Assembly (NCBI GenBank): GCA_030144725.1
Contig: JASKMD010000026.1
Location: 418,750 to 482,749 of the forward strand
Source: Haematococcus lacustris
Taxonomy: Eukaryota > Chlorophyta > Chlorophyceae > Chlamydomonadales > Haematococcaceae
Reading direction: 5' to 3'
Length of the DNA: 64,000 nucleotides
The stretch's first letter is position 1. The number at the start of each line of letters is the position of its first letter. This document shows positions 55,481-64,000 of the stretch, piece after piece. Under the pieces are notes generated by a model. It had not been told where the DNA came from, searched no databases, and saw only the letters and a list, made by a program, of their open reading frames with translations. The translations under genes were made by a program, and so were the position numbers.

Positions 55481-55789
55481 GTTAGCAACTTGACTTTGCA
55501 CATGCTACCTACTAGGTTGTGCTTCTATTCTGATGCCTGACAACTCCTCATACTCAGAAATTTTAAAAAGTCACTTCAGTCAGTAAGCACCATCTCCCTT
55601 AGCCAAATTCGGGGTGAGGGCCAGGCTGATGGTCCAGCAGCTCCGCAATGACCAAGAATTTCACTTTGGCCCAAGAGAGTCTTCTCCTCCACTAGGTCAC
55701 AGCAGCCTACATGCCAAGTCTCAGACCTCAACTCGCAAGTTTGCCGAGCCAGCCAGCCCCTGTGGGCCAGGACCCTGTGGTGAGGTGCC

Positions 55790-57685
55790 AGAACCCTGTG
55801 GCCAAATGTGGTGCCAGGACCCTGTAGGCGTGCGTGCCAGGACCCTGTAGCCAAACGTCGCAGGACCCTGTAGGCGTGCGGCAGAACCCTGTAGCCAAAC
55901 GTCGCAGGACCCTGTAGGCGTGCGGCAGAACCCTGTAGCCAAACGTCGCAGGACCCTGTAGGCGTGCGGCAGAACCCTGTAGCCAAACGTCGCAGGACCC
56001 TGTAGGCGTGCGGCAGAACCCTGTAGCCAAACGTCGCAGGACCCTGTAGGCGTGCGGCAGAACCCTGTAGCCAAACGTCGCAGGACCCTGTAGGCGTGCG
56101 GCAGAACCCTGTAGCCAAACGTCGCAGGACCCTGTAGGCGTGCGGCAGAACCCTGTAGCCAAACGTCGCAGGACCCTGTAGGCGTGCGGCAGAACCCTGT
56201 AGCCAAACGTCGCAGGACCCTGTAGGCGTGCGGCAGAACCCTGTAGCCAAACGTCGCAGGACCCTGTAGGCGTGCGGCAGAACCCTGTAGCCAAACGTCG
56301 CAGGACCCTGTAGGCGTGCGGCAGAACCCTGTAGCCAAACGTCGCAGGACCCTGTAGGCGTGCGGCAGAACCCTGTAGCCAAACGTCGCAGGACCCTGTA
56401 GGCGTGCGGCAGAACCCTGTAGCCAAACGTCGCAGGACCCTGTAGGCGTGCGGCAGAACCCTGTAGCCAAACGTCGCAGGACCCTGTAGGCGTGCGGCAG
56501 AACCCTGTAGCCAAACGTCGCAGGACCCTGTAGGCGTGCGGCAGAACCCTGTAGCCAAACGTCGCAGGACCCTGTAGGCGTGCGGCAGAACCCTGTAGCC
56601 AAACGTCGCAGGACCCTGTAGGCGTGCGGCAGAACCCTGTAGCCAAACGTCGCAGGACCCTGTAGGCGTGCGGCAGAACCCTGTAGCCAAACGTCGCAGG
56701 ACCCTGTAGGCGTGCGGCAGAACCCTGTAGCCAAACGTCGCAGGACCCTGTAGGCGTGCGGCAGAACCCTGTAGCCAAACGTCGCAGGACCCTGTAGGCG
56801 TGCGGCAGAACCCTGTAGCCAAACGTCGCAGGACCCTGTAGGCGTGCGGCAGAACCCTGTAGCCAAACGTCGCAGGACCCTGTAGGCGTGCGGCAGAACC
56901 CTGTAGCCAAACGTCGCAGGACCCTGTAGGCGTGCGGCAGAACCCTGTAGCCAAACGTCGCAGGACCCTGTAGGCGTGCGGCAGAACCCTGTAGCCAAAC
57001 GTCGCAGGACCCTGTAGGCGTGCGGCAGAACCCTGTAGCCAAACGTCGCAGGACCCTGTAGGCGTGCGGCAGAACCCTGTAGCCAAACGTCGCAGGACCC
57101 TGTAGGCGTGCGGCAGAACCCTGTAGCCAAACGTCGCAGGACCCTGTAGGCGTGCGGCAGAACCCTGTAGCCAAACGTCGCAGGACCCTGTAGGCGTGCG
57201 GCAGAACCCTGTAGCCAAACGTCGCAGGACCCTGTAGGCGTGCGGCAGAACCCTGTAGCCAAACGTCGCAGGACCCTGTAGGCGTGCGGCAGGACCCTGT
57301 AGCCAAACGTCGCAGGACCCTGTAGGCGTGCGGCAGAACCCTGTAGCCAAACGTCGCAGGACCCTGTAGGCGTGCGGCAGAACCCTGTAGCCAAACGTCG
57401 CAGGACCCTGTAGGCGTGCGGCAGAACCCTGTAGCCAAACGTCGCAGGACCCTGTAGGCGTGCGGCAGAACCCTGTAGCCAAACGTCGCAGGACCCTGTA
57501 GGCGTGCGGCAGAACCCTGTAGCCAAACGTCGCAGGACCCTGTAGGCGTGCGGCAGAACCCTGTAGCCAAACGTCGCAGGACCCTGTAGGCGTGCGGCAG
57601 AACCCTGTAGCCAAACGTCGCAGGACCCTGTAGGCGTGCGGCAGAACCCTGTAGCCAAACGTCGCAGGACCCTGTAGGCGTGCGG
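55790..57685. repeat. 44 bp minisatellite, about 42 copies, running into the gap
   Basis: The unit has two related halves, each containing CCCTGTAG: one with CCAAACGTCGCAGGA, the other with GCGTGCGGCAGAA. From about 55840 the copies are almost identical (one visible A-to-G variant near 57293). The left edge (55760-55840) is degenerate. The array is cut by the N block at 57686, so its true length is unknown. Because 44 is not a multiple of 3, all frames cycle; the long minus-strand frames are artefacts. Confidence 0.97.
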
Positions 57686-58185
57686 NNNNNNNNNNNNNNN
57701 NNNNNNNNNNNNNNNNNNNNNNNNNNNNNNNNNNNNNNNNNNNNNNNNNNNNNNNNNNNNNNNNNNNNNNNNNNNNNNNNNNNNNNNNNNNNNNNNNNNN
57801 NNNNNNNNNNNNNNNNNNNNNNNNNNNNNNNNNNNNNNNNNNNNNNNNNNNNNNNNNNNNNNNNNNNNNNNNNNNNNNNNNNNNNNNNNNNNNNNNNNNN
57901 NNNNNNNNNNNNNNNNNNNNNNNNNNNNNNNNNNNNNNNNNNNNNNNNNNNNNNNNNNNNNNNNNNNNNNNNNNNNNNNNNNNNNNNNNNNNNNNNNNNN
58001 NNNNNNNNNNNNNNNNNNNNNNNNNNNNNNNNNNNNNNNNNNNNNNNNNNNNNNNNNNNNNNNNNNNNNNNNNNNNNNNNNNNNNNNNNNNNNNNNNNNN
58101 NNNNNNNNNNNNNNNNNNNNNNNNNNNNNNNNNNNNNNNNNNNNNNNNNNNNNNNNNNNNNNNNNNNNNNNNNNNNNNNNNNNNN
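57686..58185. other. Assembly gap (500 N)
   Basis: Exactly 500 undetermined bases, a conventional scaffold-gap length, at the end of the 44 bp array. No unit of the array reappears on the right side. Confidence 0.99.
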
Positions 58186-58545
58186 CCCCCTTGGCCCCCA
58201 CCCTGGGTAAAGGTAACCCCACCTGGTAGGAGGGAGCACAGGTAGGAGGGAGAGGTTTATCCACCCCTGGCCCCCACCCCCCTTGCCCGCCACCCCACCA
58301 CCTCTGGCTTCCACCCCCACCCTCTGTGGCCCCCCACCCCTAGCCCTAGCCCCTTACACCGCAGTCCACCAAAGCTTCAAGGTGGAAGCAGCACCGGGGC
58401 AAAGAGCTGGGAGGGGGGGGGCGGGGGAGCAAAGTTAATGGTCCCACAGCCCCTTGCCTCCCCCCCCCCCCTCCCCTCCTGCCCCCCCTCCCCTCCTGGC
58501 CCCCCTCCCTCCTGCCCCCACCCGCACCCTGCCCCCCCGGCGCAC
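58186..58545. other. C-rich region 3' of the AP-4 beta exons
   Basis: CCCACCCC-rich sequence with homopolymer runs. A CCCTCCCAG acceptor-like site near 58408 (minus) could open a short last exon (LFAPVLLPP then stop), but this is not secure. Confidence 0.35.
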
Positions 58546-61500
58546 CCTGTAGATGACGCTGAGCGTGTTCATCTCCTGGAACAGCGTGTTGCGCGCCCTC
58601 CTGGCTCAGCCCCTCGCTGAAGGCGGCCACGGCCAGCAGCGGCGGGGTTGATGATGCGCTCCGCCTCAGCCACGTTGGTGCGCAGCAGCCTGCAGCCAGG
58701 CAGGGGGGGGGAGGGGGGGCGGGGGCCGACAGGCTGGGGGGTAGAGGTACGTGTCCACCGCACTGTCACACCTTGCGACCCCCCCTTCCCCCCCTGCCGG
58801 CCCCCCTGTAGGCCCACTTTGCCACATCCTTGCCACACCTTACAGCCCCCCATACTCCCCCTTGCAGCCCCCCCCCCTCCCCCCCCGGCAGCCCCCCCCG
58901 CATGCCCCCCCCCAGCCCCCCCCTCCCCCCCCCAGCAGCCCCCCCCCCCTCCCCCCCCTAGCAGCCCCCCCCCTGCAGCCCCCCCCTCCCCCCCCTGCAG
59001 CCCCCCCCCCTCCCCCGCCTGCAGCCCCCCCCCCTCCCCCCCAACCTGAAGTACAGGAGGGCCCGGTCGTGGACGTCCTGGTGGCTGTCAGCCAGGCCCG
59101 CCACCAGCAGCTGACCCAGCAGACCCCTGCAGCCACTAGGGGGGGACCAGGGTCACGGGCCCGGGGCTGGGTCCAGGCGCTCCCCCTCATCGGGGCTTCC
59201 CCTCATCTTCGGGGTCACCTCCGGGGCTGGATCCAGGCACTGGGGGCCGCACCTCCGGCTGCTGCTGGGGCCTCAGGCCTGGATAGAAGTGTTTTTATTT
59301 TCGCGCTATCTATAGCGATCGCTATAAAATGCGACATTTCAAAGGGCTCCGTGCGCTATGGATTGGACCCCTTGCGGACTGCACTAGGGTCACGGGCCCG
59401 GGGCTGGGGTCCAGCCGCTGGGAGCCGCACCTCAGGCTGCTGCTGGGGCCTCAAGGCTGGATGGCGCCTGCTACCACACTGCTACAGTGCATGCATCATG
59501 TCCCACGAGTGGGCCTGTGTCTTTGTCGTCACTACATAGCGCCTTGCAAGGTAGTCTTTGTCGTTTTACTTGCAGCAGCGTGAAGTATGCCGATACAGAT
59601 ACAGCTACAGTACAGTATGTACGAGGCAGGGAACTCAGTCTGCGCCCTTCCGCCCTCCGCCACACCAACCGCGCCACACCCCCCTCCTGCTTTGTTGAAC
59701 AGGTCCTGGGTTCAAACCCTGCCCCCTGCCCTCTGCCCTCACCCCCCTCCCCCACGTTTGCAGCTGCCCCCCTCTCCCCCCCTCCTGCCCGCCTGCTGAC
59801 CTGCATCTCGGGTGGCCGCCTGAAGAACAGCTGCGCTCCAGCCGTGAGCAGCGCCAGGCGCACTGCCACCTCCTCGCCGCTGAACCCCTCCACAAGGGGC
59901 TCCATCAGGTAGGGGGCGTCCTGCAGGGGGGGGGGCAGGGGAGGGAGGGGGGCAGGGGGGGGCATGTGGGTGTGGGTGGGTGTGCCTGGGGAGGGCGTCC
60001 AGGGGTGGCCCTAGGGGGGGGCCGGGGGGGGTGCAGGTCAGGGTGGGGGTGGGGAGGAGGGGTGCGGAGGGTGCCCCAGGGGTGTGTGTGCACCAGGGGG
60101 CAAGGGGGCGCCCACAGCGGGGGTCAGGCCATTGCTGGGGGGAGGGGTGCAGGGGGGGTGGGGGCAGGGAGTGTGCCTGGGGATCCACCAGCCCCCCTCC
60201 TGACCCCTTTCCCCCTACCCTTACAAGCCGAAACAACCTCCCTTGTCTGCCAACCCCTGTGCTCCTCCCCTCCCTCCCTCCTCTCTCCTCTCTCCCTTCC
60301 TCCCATTTCCCCCATCCTCCCCCCTCCCCCTGCCCCCTCCCTCCCCCCATCCAGCCTTCCCTGCACCTGGATGTGTTGCCCAAACTGGCCGATGATCCAG
60401 ATCAGGGCCGCCTTGGCTTCGGGCTCTGACACCCCGGCTGGGGCCAACGGCTCCCCTCTGCCTGAGGCCGTGGCCATGACCTGCGAAGTGTAACACGAGA
60501 GTGACATGAGAGTGACACGAGAGTGAGAGTGATAGGGCAACACCACCCTGCCTCCTTGGCTACCTCCCTCCCCCTTCCCACCCCCAATACCCCACACGCC
60601 CCCTGACCTCCCCCCCTCACACCCCCCGCGCACTGGAGACCATCAGTAAGGACCTGTGGCCAACACCATTCGGCTGCCTCCTGCCCCCTTCCCTTCACCC
60701 CTGTTTTACCCCCCACCCCCCCACCACCTCACCCCCCCCCACCCCCCCTACCCCCCCCACACCCCTGCAGCCGCCCCCCCCTCCCCCCTTCACCTGGCTG
60801 ACCACCACCTCTGCCATGTCCGGGTAGCGGCGCAGCAGGTCCTTCATCTGCACCAGCGCCTCGCACACCACCACCTCGCAATGGCTCTCCAGCAGGCCCA
60901 GCAGACGCTCGATGATGCCGGCCGCGTCAGGCACCTGGACCAGGGTTCAAATCCACCAAAGCGCAAACATTGAGAGAAACACGCAACATAAAAAACATGG
61001 CGCCGGGGGCCAGGAAAGCAGTGCACAAGAAGAAATGTACAACTGGAGCCCGGAGTTGAACCCTGTCGCTGCTCACCTTGGACAGCCGGCCACTCAAGTG
61101 GTCACACTGCCATGTCACACACACCAACAAACAGGTGTCAGGTGTGACATTGCTGCGTCCCAGGTGTGCCCTTAGAAGCGGTTGTTTGTGTGACCCTGGA
61201 ATCAAAAGCGTGACCTGGTGCCGTGCCGCGAAGGAGAGGCGCGCGAGCACTCACCGCCAGTGCAATGCGCCCCACCGCCTTGACCGCCTCGCGGGCCATT
61301 GTGGGGTAGACTGCGTCTCTAGTGTACTCGGTGAGCTCAGTGATGATGTCATAGCAGTTGGCGCTGGAGGCAAGGTGGGACAGGATCTCCATCTTCAGCT
61401 GCTTGATGTACCTGGGCAGGCAGGGGGCCAGCTGGCTATATGGTAAGGCGGGTGGGATAGCAGGCAGGCTGGTCCCCTCCCGCACACCCTCCCACATGCC

Positions 61501-63939
61501 CTCCCACACGGCCCCCAGCCCCACTGCCTTCCCGGCATCAAGAGCCACCCCCTCCCCTTCTCCTCCCTCCCCCTTCTCTCCCTCCCCCCTCCCCCCTCCC
61601 CTCCCCCTCCCCCTCCCCCTCCCGCCCCACCAGGGGTCATGTGCCCGGCAGTAGAAGGCGCTGTAGTCTGACTCGAAGATGATGGGCGCCCGCTGCACCA
61701 GCAGCAGCACATGCGCCAGCACCGCGTAGGTGATGGCGGGGTCGTCCCGGCCTATCAGGGACTTCAAGGGGTCCTTGATGCGCTCCAGCACCTGCAGCCA
61801 AGGCCAGGCCAGGTCACACCAGGTCACACCAGACCAGGTCAGGCCAAATCAGGTCAGGTCAGGCCAGGCCAGGCCAGGTCAGGCCAGGTCAGGCCAGGTC
61901 AGCACCAGGGGCACCATGCTCCGACTACTGCTCCAGTGCTACGGCGCTGATGTGGAGACATAGATGTGCAGACATGCTGAACCAACCTATACAGCAAACC
62001 AACAAACAGACCCAAAGCAGGCCCAACAGGCCCAAACTGACAGTCAACTAGTCAGCAGCGGGGCACCAGGCTCACCAGGCTGCAACAATCCAACCAGCAG
62101 GCCCAAAGCAGGCCCGACAAACTGACAGTGGCTGGAGTGCTTCACGCCATGTCAGGGCAGGCCAAGGGCCTCACAGACGCTAGGTGACCAGCAAGGGCCT
62201 CCCCTCACCACTGGCCCTCCCCACCATGACCACCTGTGACCATTGCATGCTGCATGTCACATGGCCAGCAAAGAGTGATCCGCCATGCTTGGTGTGACCC
62301 GGTCTGCTTGGTGTGACCCCGTCCCTACCTCGTGTGAGCTTACCTGCTGATGGGTGGCGGACATGTTGATGGTGAGGTGCAGGAAGGCGCGGGCCAAGGC
62401 CAGGACCACAGCGCTGTTGCCTGAGCCCAGCCTGTCCTCCAGGGAGTTCAGGATCTCGTACACCTCCTGGTCACTGCCGGGCTTATACTCCGACACCAGC
62501 TGCAGCACCAGGCACTGGGCCCAGTCGTTGAAGTCCTGGGGTCGGCAGGGCAGGGCGGGGTGAATGGATAGGGCAGCGGGGGGCCGGCAGGGCAGGGTGG
62601 GGTGGGTGGGTGGGGCAGTGGGGGGCTGGCAGGACAGGGTGGGTGGGTGGGGCAGTGGGGGGCTGGCAGGACAGGGTGGGTGGGTGGGTGGGGCAGTGGG
62701 GGGCTGGCAGGACAGGGTGGGTGGGTGGGTGGGGCAGTGGGGGGCTGGCAGGACAGGGTGGGTGGGTGGGTGGGGCAGTGGGGGGCTGGCAGGACAGGGT
62801 GGGTGGGTGGGTGGGGCAGTGGGGGGCTGGCAGGACAGGGTGGGTGGGTGGGTGGGGCAGTGGGGGGCTGGCAGGACAGGGTGGGTGGGTGGGTGGGGCA
62901 GTGGGGGGCTGGCAGGACAGGGTGGGTGGGTGGGTGGGGCAGTGGGGGGCTGGCAGGACAGGGTGGGTGGGTGGGTGGGGCAGTGGGGGGCTGGCAGGAC
63001 AGGGTGGGTGGGTGGGTGGGGCAGTGGGGGGCTGGCAGGACAGGGTGGGTGGGTGGGTGGGGCAGTGGGGGGCTGGCAGGACAGGGTGGGTGGGTGGGTG
63101 GGGCAGTGGGGGGCTGGCAGGACAGGGTGGGTGGGTGGGTGGGGCAGTGGGGGGCTGGCAGGACAGGGTGGGTGGGTGGGTGGGGCAGTGGGGGGCTGGC
63201 AGGACAGGGTGGGTGGGTGGGTGGGGCAGTGGGGGGCTGGCAGGACAGGGTGGGTGGGTGGGTGGGGCAGTGGGGGGCTGGCAGGACAGGGTGGGTGGGT
63301 GGGTGGGGCAGTGGGGGGCTGGCAGGACAGGGTGGGTGGGTGGGTGGGGCAGTGGGGGGCTGGCAGGACAGGGTGGGTGGGTGGGTGGGGCAGTGGGGGG
63401 CTGGCAGGACAGGGTGGGTGGGTGGGTGGGGCAGTGGGGGGCTGGCAGGACAGGGTGGGTGGGTGGGTGGGGCAGTGGGGGGCTGGCAGGACAGGGTGGG
63501 TGGGTGGGTGGGGCAGTGGGGGGCTGGCAGGACAGGGTGGGTGGGTGGGTGGGGCAGTGGGGGGCTGGCAGGACAGGGTGGGTGGGTGGGTGGGGCAGTG
63601 GGGGGCTGGCAGGACAGGGTGGGTGGGTGGGTGGGGCAGTGGGGGGCTGGCAGGACAGGGTGGGTGGGTGGGTGGGGCAGTGGGGGGCTGGCAGGACAGG
63701 TACAGGGGTAGACCAGTAATCCTTAGCCCTTGCAACCTGCTCAGGGGCAGGGAGGACAGCAGCCGGGTACCAGAGATGTGATTAGGGTAGGGCGCAGGGG
63801 TTTGCCCTGCAGGGGACAGAGGGTTGGGGCACGATGCACGGGACAGGTCCAACCCCTGAGGGGCGTCCCAGCCCACCTTCATGCGGTTGACCAGGCTGTA
63901 CAGCAGCGGCTTGTTGAGCAGCTTGTCGGCTGGCTCCAT
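58546..63939 (-). CDS. AP4B1: AP-4 complex subunit beta (5' end outside window)
   Basis: Large adaptin of the trans-Golgi AP-4 coat; the trunk binds the mu and sigma subunits. Exons: 63939-63877, 62535-62344, 61791-61631, 61411-61255, 60934-60794, 60480-60367, 59920-59801, 59126-59046, 58689-58546. Blocks in adaptin order: LLNKPLLYSLVNRMK, DFNDWAQCLVLQLVSEYKP, YEILNSLEDRLGSGNSAVVL, DPAITYAVLAHVLLLVQRAP, YIKQLKMEILSHLASSANCY, EAVKAVGRIALA, EVVVCEALVQMKDLLRRYPD, AKAALIWIIGQFGQHIQ, DAPYLMEPLVEGFSGEEV, DSHQDVHDRALLYF and NVAEAERIINP. These follow the beta-4 subfamily rather than beta-1/2, from family knowledge. The N-terminus lies beyond 64000. The last two exons need three one-base deletions to stay in frame. 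The ear domain was not found. Confidence 0.88.
58850..59042. repeat. CCCCCC/GCAGCC low-complexity run in an AP-4 beta intron
   Basis: Irregular blocks of 6-10 C separated by AGCAGCC or TGCAGCC, upstream of the acceptor at 58690 on the sense strand. Long C homopolymers make this stretch prone to length errors. Confidence 0.85.
59280..59350. other. AT-richer fragment related to 17.73 kb
   Basis: TTTTCGCGCTATCTATAGCG followed by ATCGCTATAAAATG lies in an AP-4 beta intron and resembles TTTCGCGCTATTGACAGCG followed by TTCGCTATGAAAAG at about 17733. Confidence 0.5.
61798..61905. repeat. CAGGTCAGGC-type short repeat
   Basis: Irregular 5-10 bp units of CAGGC/CAGGT just upstream of the AP-4 beta exon at 61791 on the sense strand. 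Confidence 0.8.
62590..63700. repeat. 41 bp minisatellite in an AP-4 beta intron, about 27 copies
   Basis: Unit GGGTGGGTGGGTGGGGCAGT followed by GGGGGGCTGGCAGGACAGGGT (41 bp). Copies are nearly perfect except the first few on the left, which lack a GGGT. It fills most of the 1.34 kb intron between exons 63939-63877 and 62535-62344. Open frames through it on both strands are artefacts. The plus strand is G-quadruplex-type. Confidence 0.97.
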
Positions 63940-64000
63940 CTGCAGCCAAGCAGCGTCCAGCCATACCCAGCTTCCCGCCAGCTCCCCACCCACCCACCTA

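Noticed and set aside
55790..57685. CRISPR-like array
   Set aside because: There are no unique spacers: both halves of the unit repeat identically, and the context is a eukaryotic genome.
55576..58320. Very long minus-strand frames through the 44 bp array and the gap
   Set aside because: The 44 bp unit has no stop in several frames and the N block is read as unknown residues. Not a gene.
59690..59720. tRNA gene around GGGTTCAAACCC, and similar at 60945
   Set aside because: Box B-like only; each lies in an AP-4 beta intron without the rest of a cloverleaf. Possibly SINE remnants.
62257..63993. A 578-codon minus-strand Pro/Cys/His-rich frame
   Set aside because: It links a true AP-4 beta exon to the intronic 41 bp array; splice sites at 63877 and 62535 explain the gene without it.

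Overview
The window looks like a nuclear contig from a green alga, most likely Chlamydomonadales. The reasons are GC-rich intron-dense genes with GTGAG-type donors and TGCAG-type acceptors, plant-type hydroxyproline O-arabinosyltransferases, a plant-like AP-4 beta adaptin, a cilium-style helical protein, chromodomain Ty3 retrotransposons, and a very heavy load of short-unit arrays. A volvocalean or Haematococcus-like alga is my guess, not something the sequence proves. Exon models below come from reading splice sites and closing reading phases by eye; no alignment was run.

Left part (1-24.9 kb), ordinary genes. Two tandem minus-strand HPAT-like genes occupy 1-4393 (3' end outside the window) and 6617-11810. 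They share exon lengths almost exactly; the first carries a 1 kb GGGGCA array in intron 1. Then come ATG8 (minus, 12630-13582, complete), a multi-exon helical protein of cilium type (minus, 14629-17691, 5' end open), a CAG-rich low-complexity block, a MORN-repeat protein (minus, 20433-22616) and, divergent from it, NHP2 of the H/ACA snoRNP (plus, 22891-23532, complete).

Middle (24.9-55 kb), repeats and mobile elements. A 2.6 kb GCCCC array is split by a Ty3 chromovirus (27456-33806) whose integrase is interrupted by a 345 bp foldback element. A second Ty3 element (45163 to about 49668) sits next to a broken LINE reverse transcriptase, has a 321 bp TRIM-like element in gag, and is cut off before its integrase. 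Both Ty3 elements have gag and pol in one frame separated by a single stop codon inside a conserved context. Both, and the TRIM-like element, use the same primer-binding core. Around them lie several copies, in both orientations, of a modular composite repeat whose internal slots are filled by different mini- and microsatellites.

Right part (55-64 kb). A nearly perfect 44 bp minisatellite runs into a 500 bp assembly gap. Beyond it is the 3' part of an AP-4 complex beta subunit gene (minus, 63939 to about 58546), with a 41 bp minisatellite in one intron and three apparent one-base insertions near its end.
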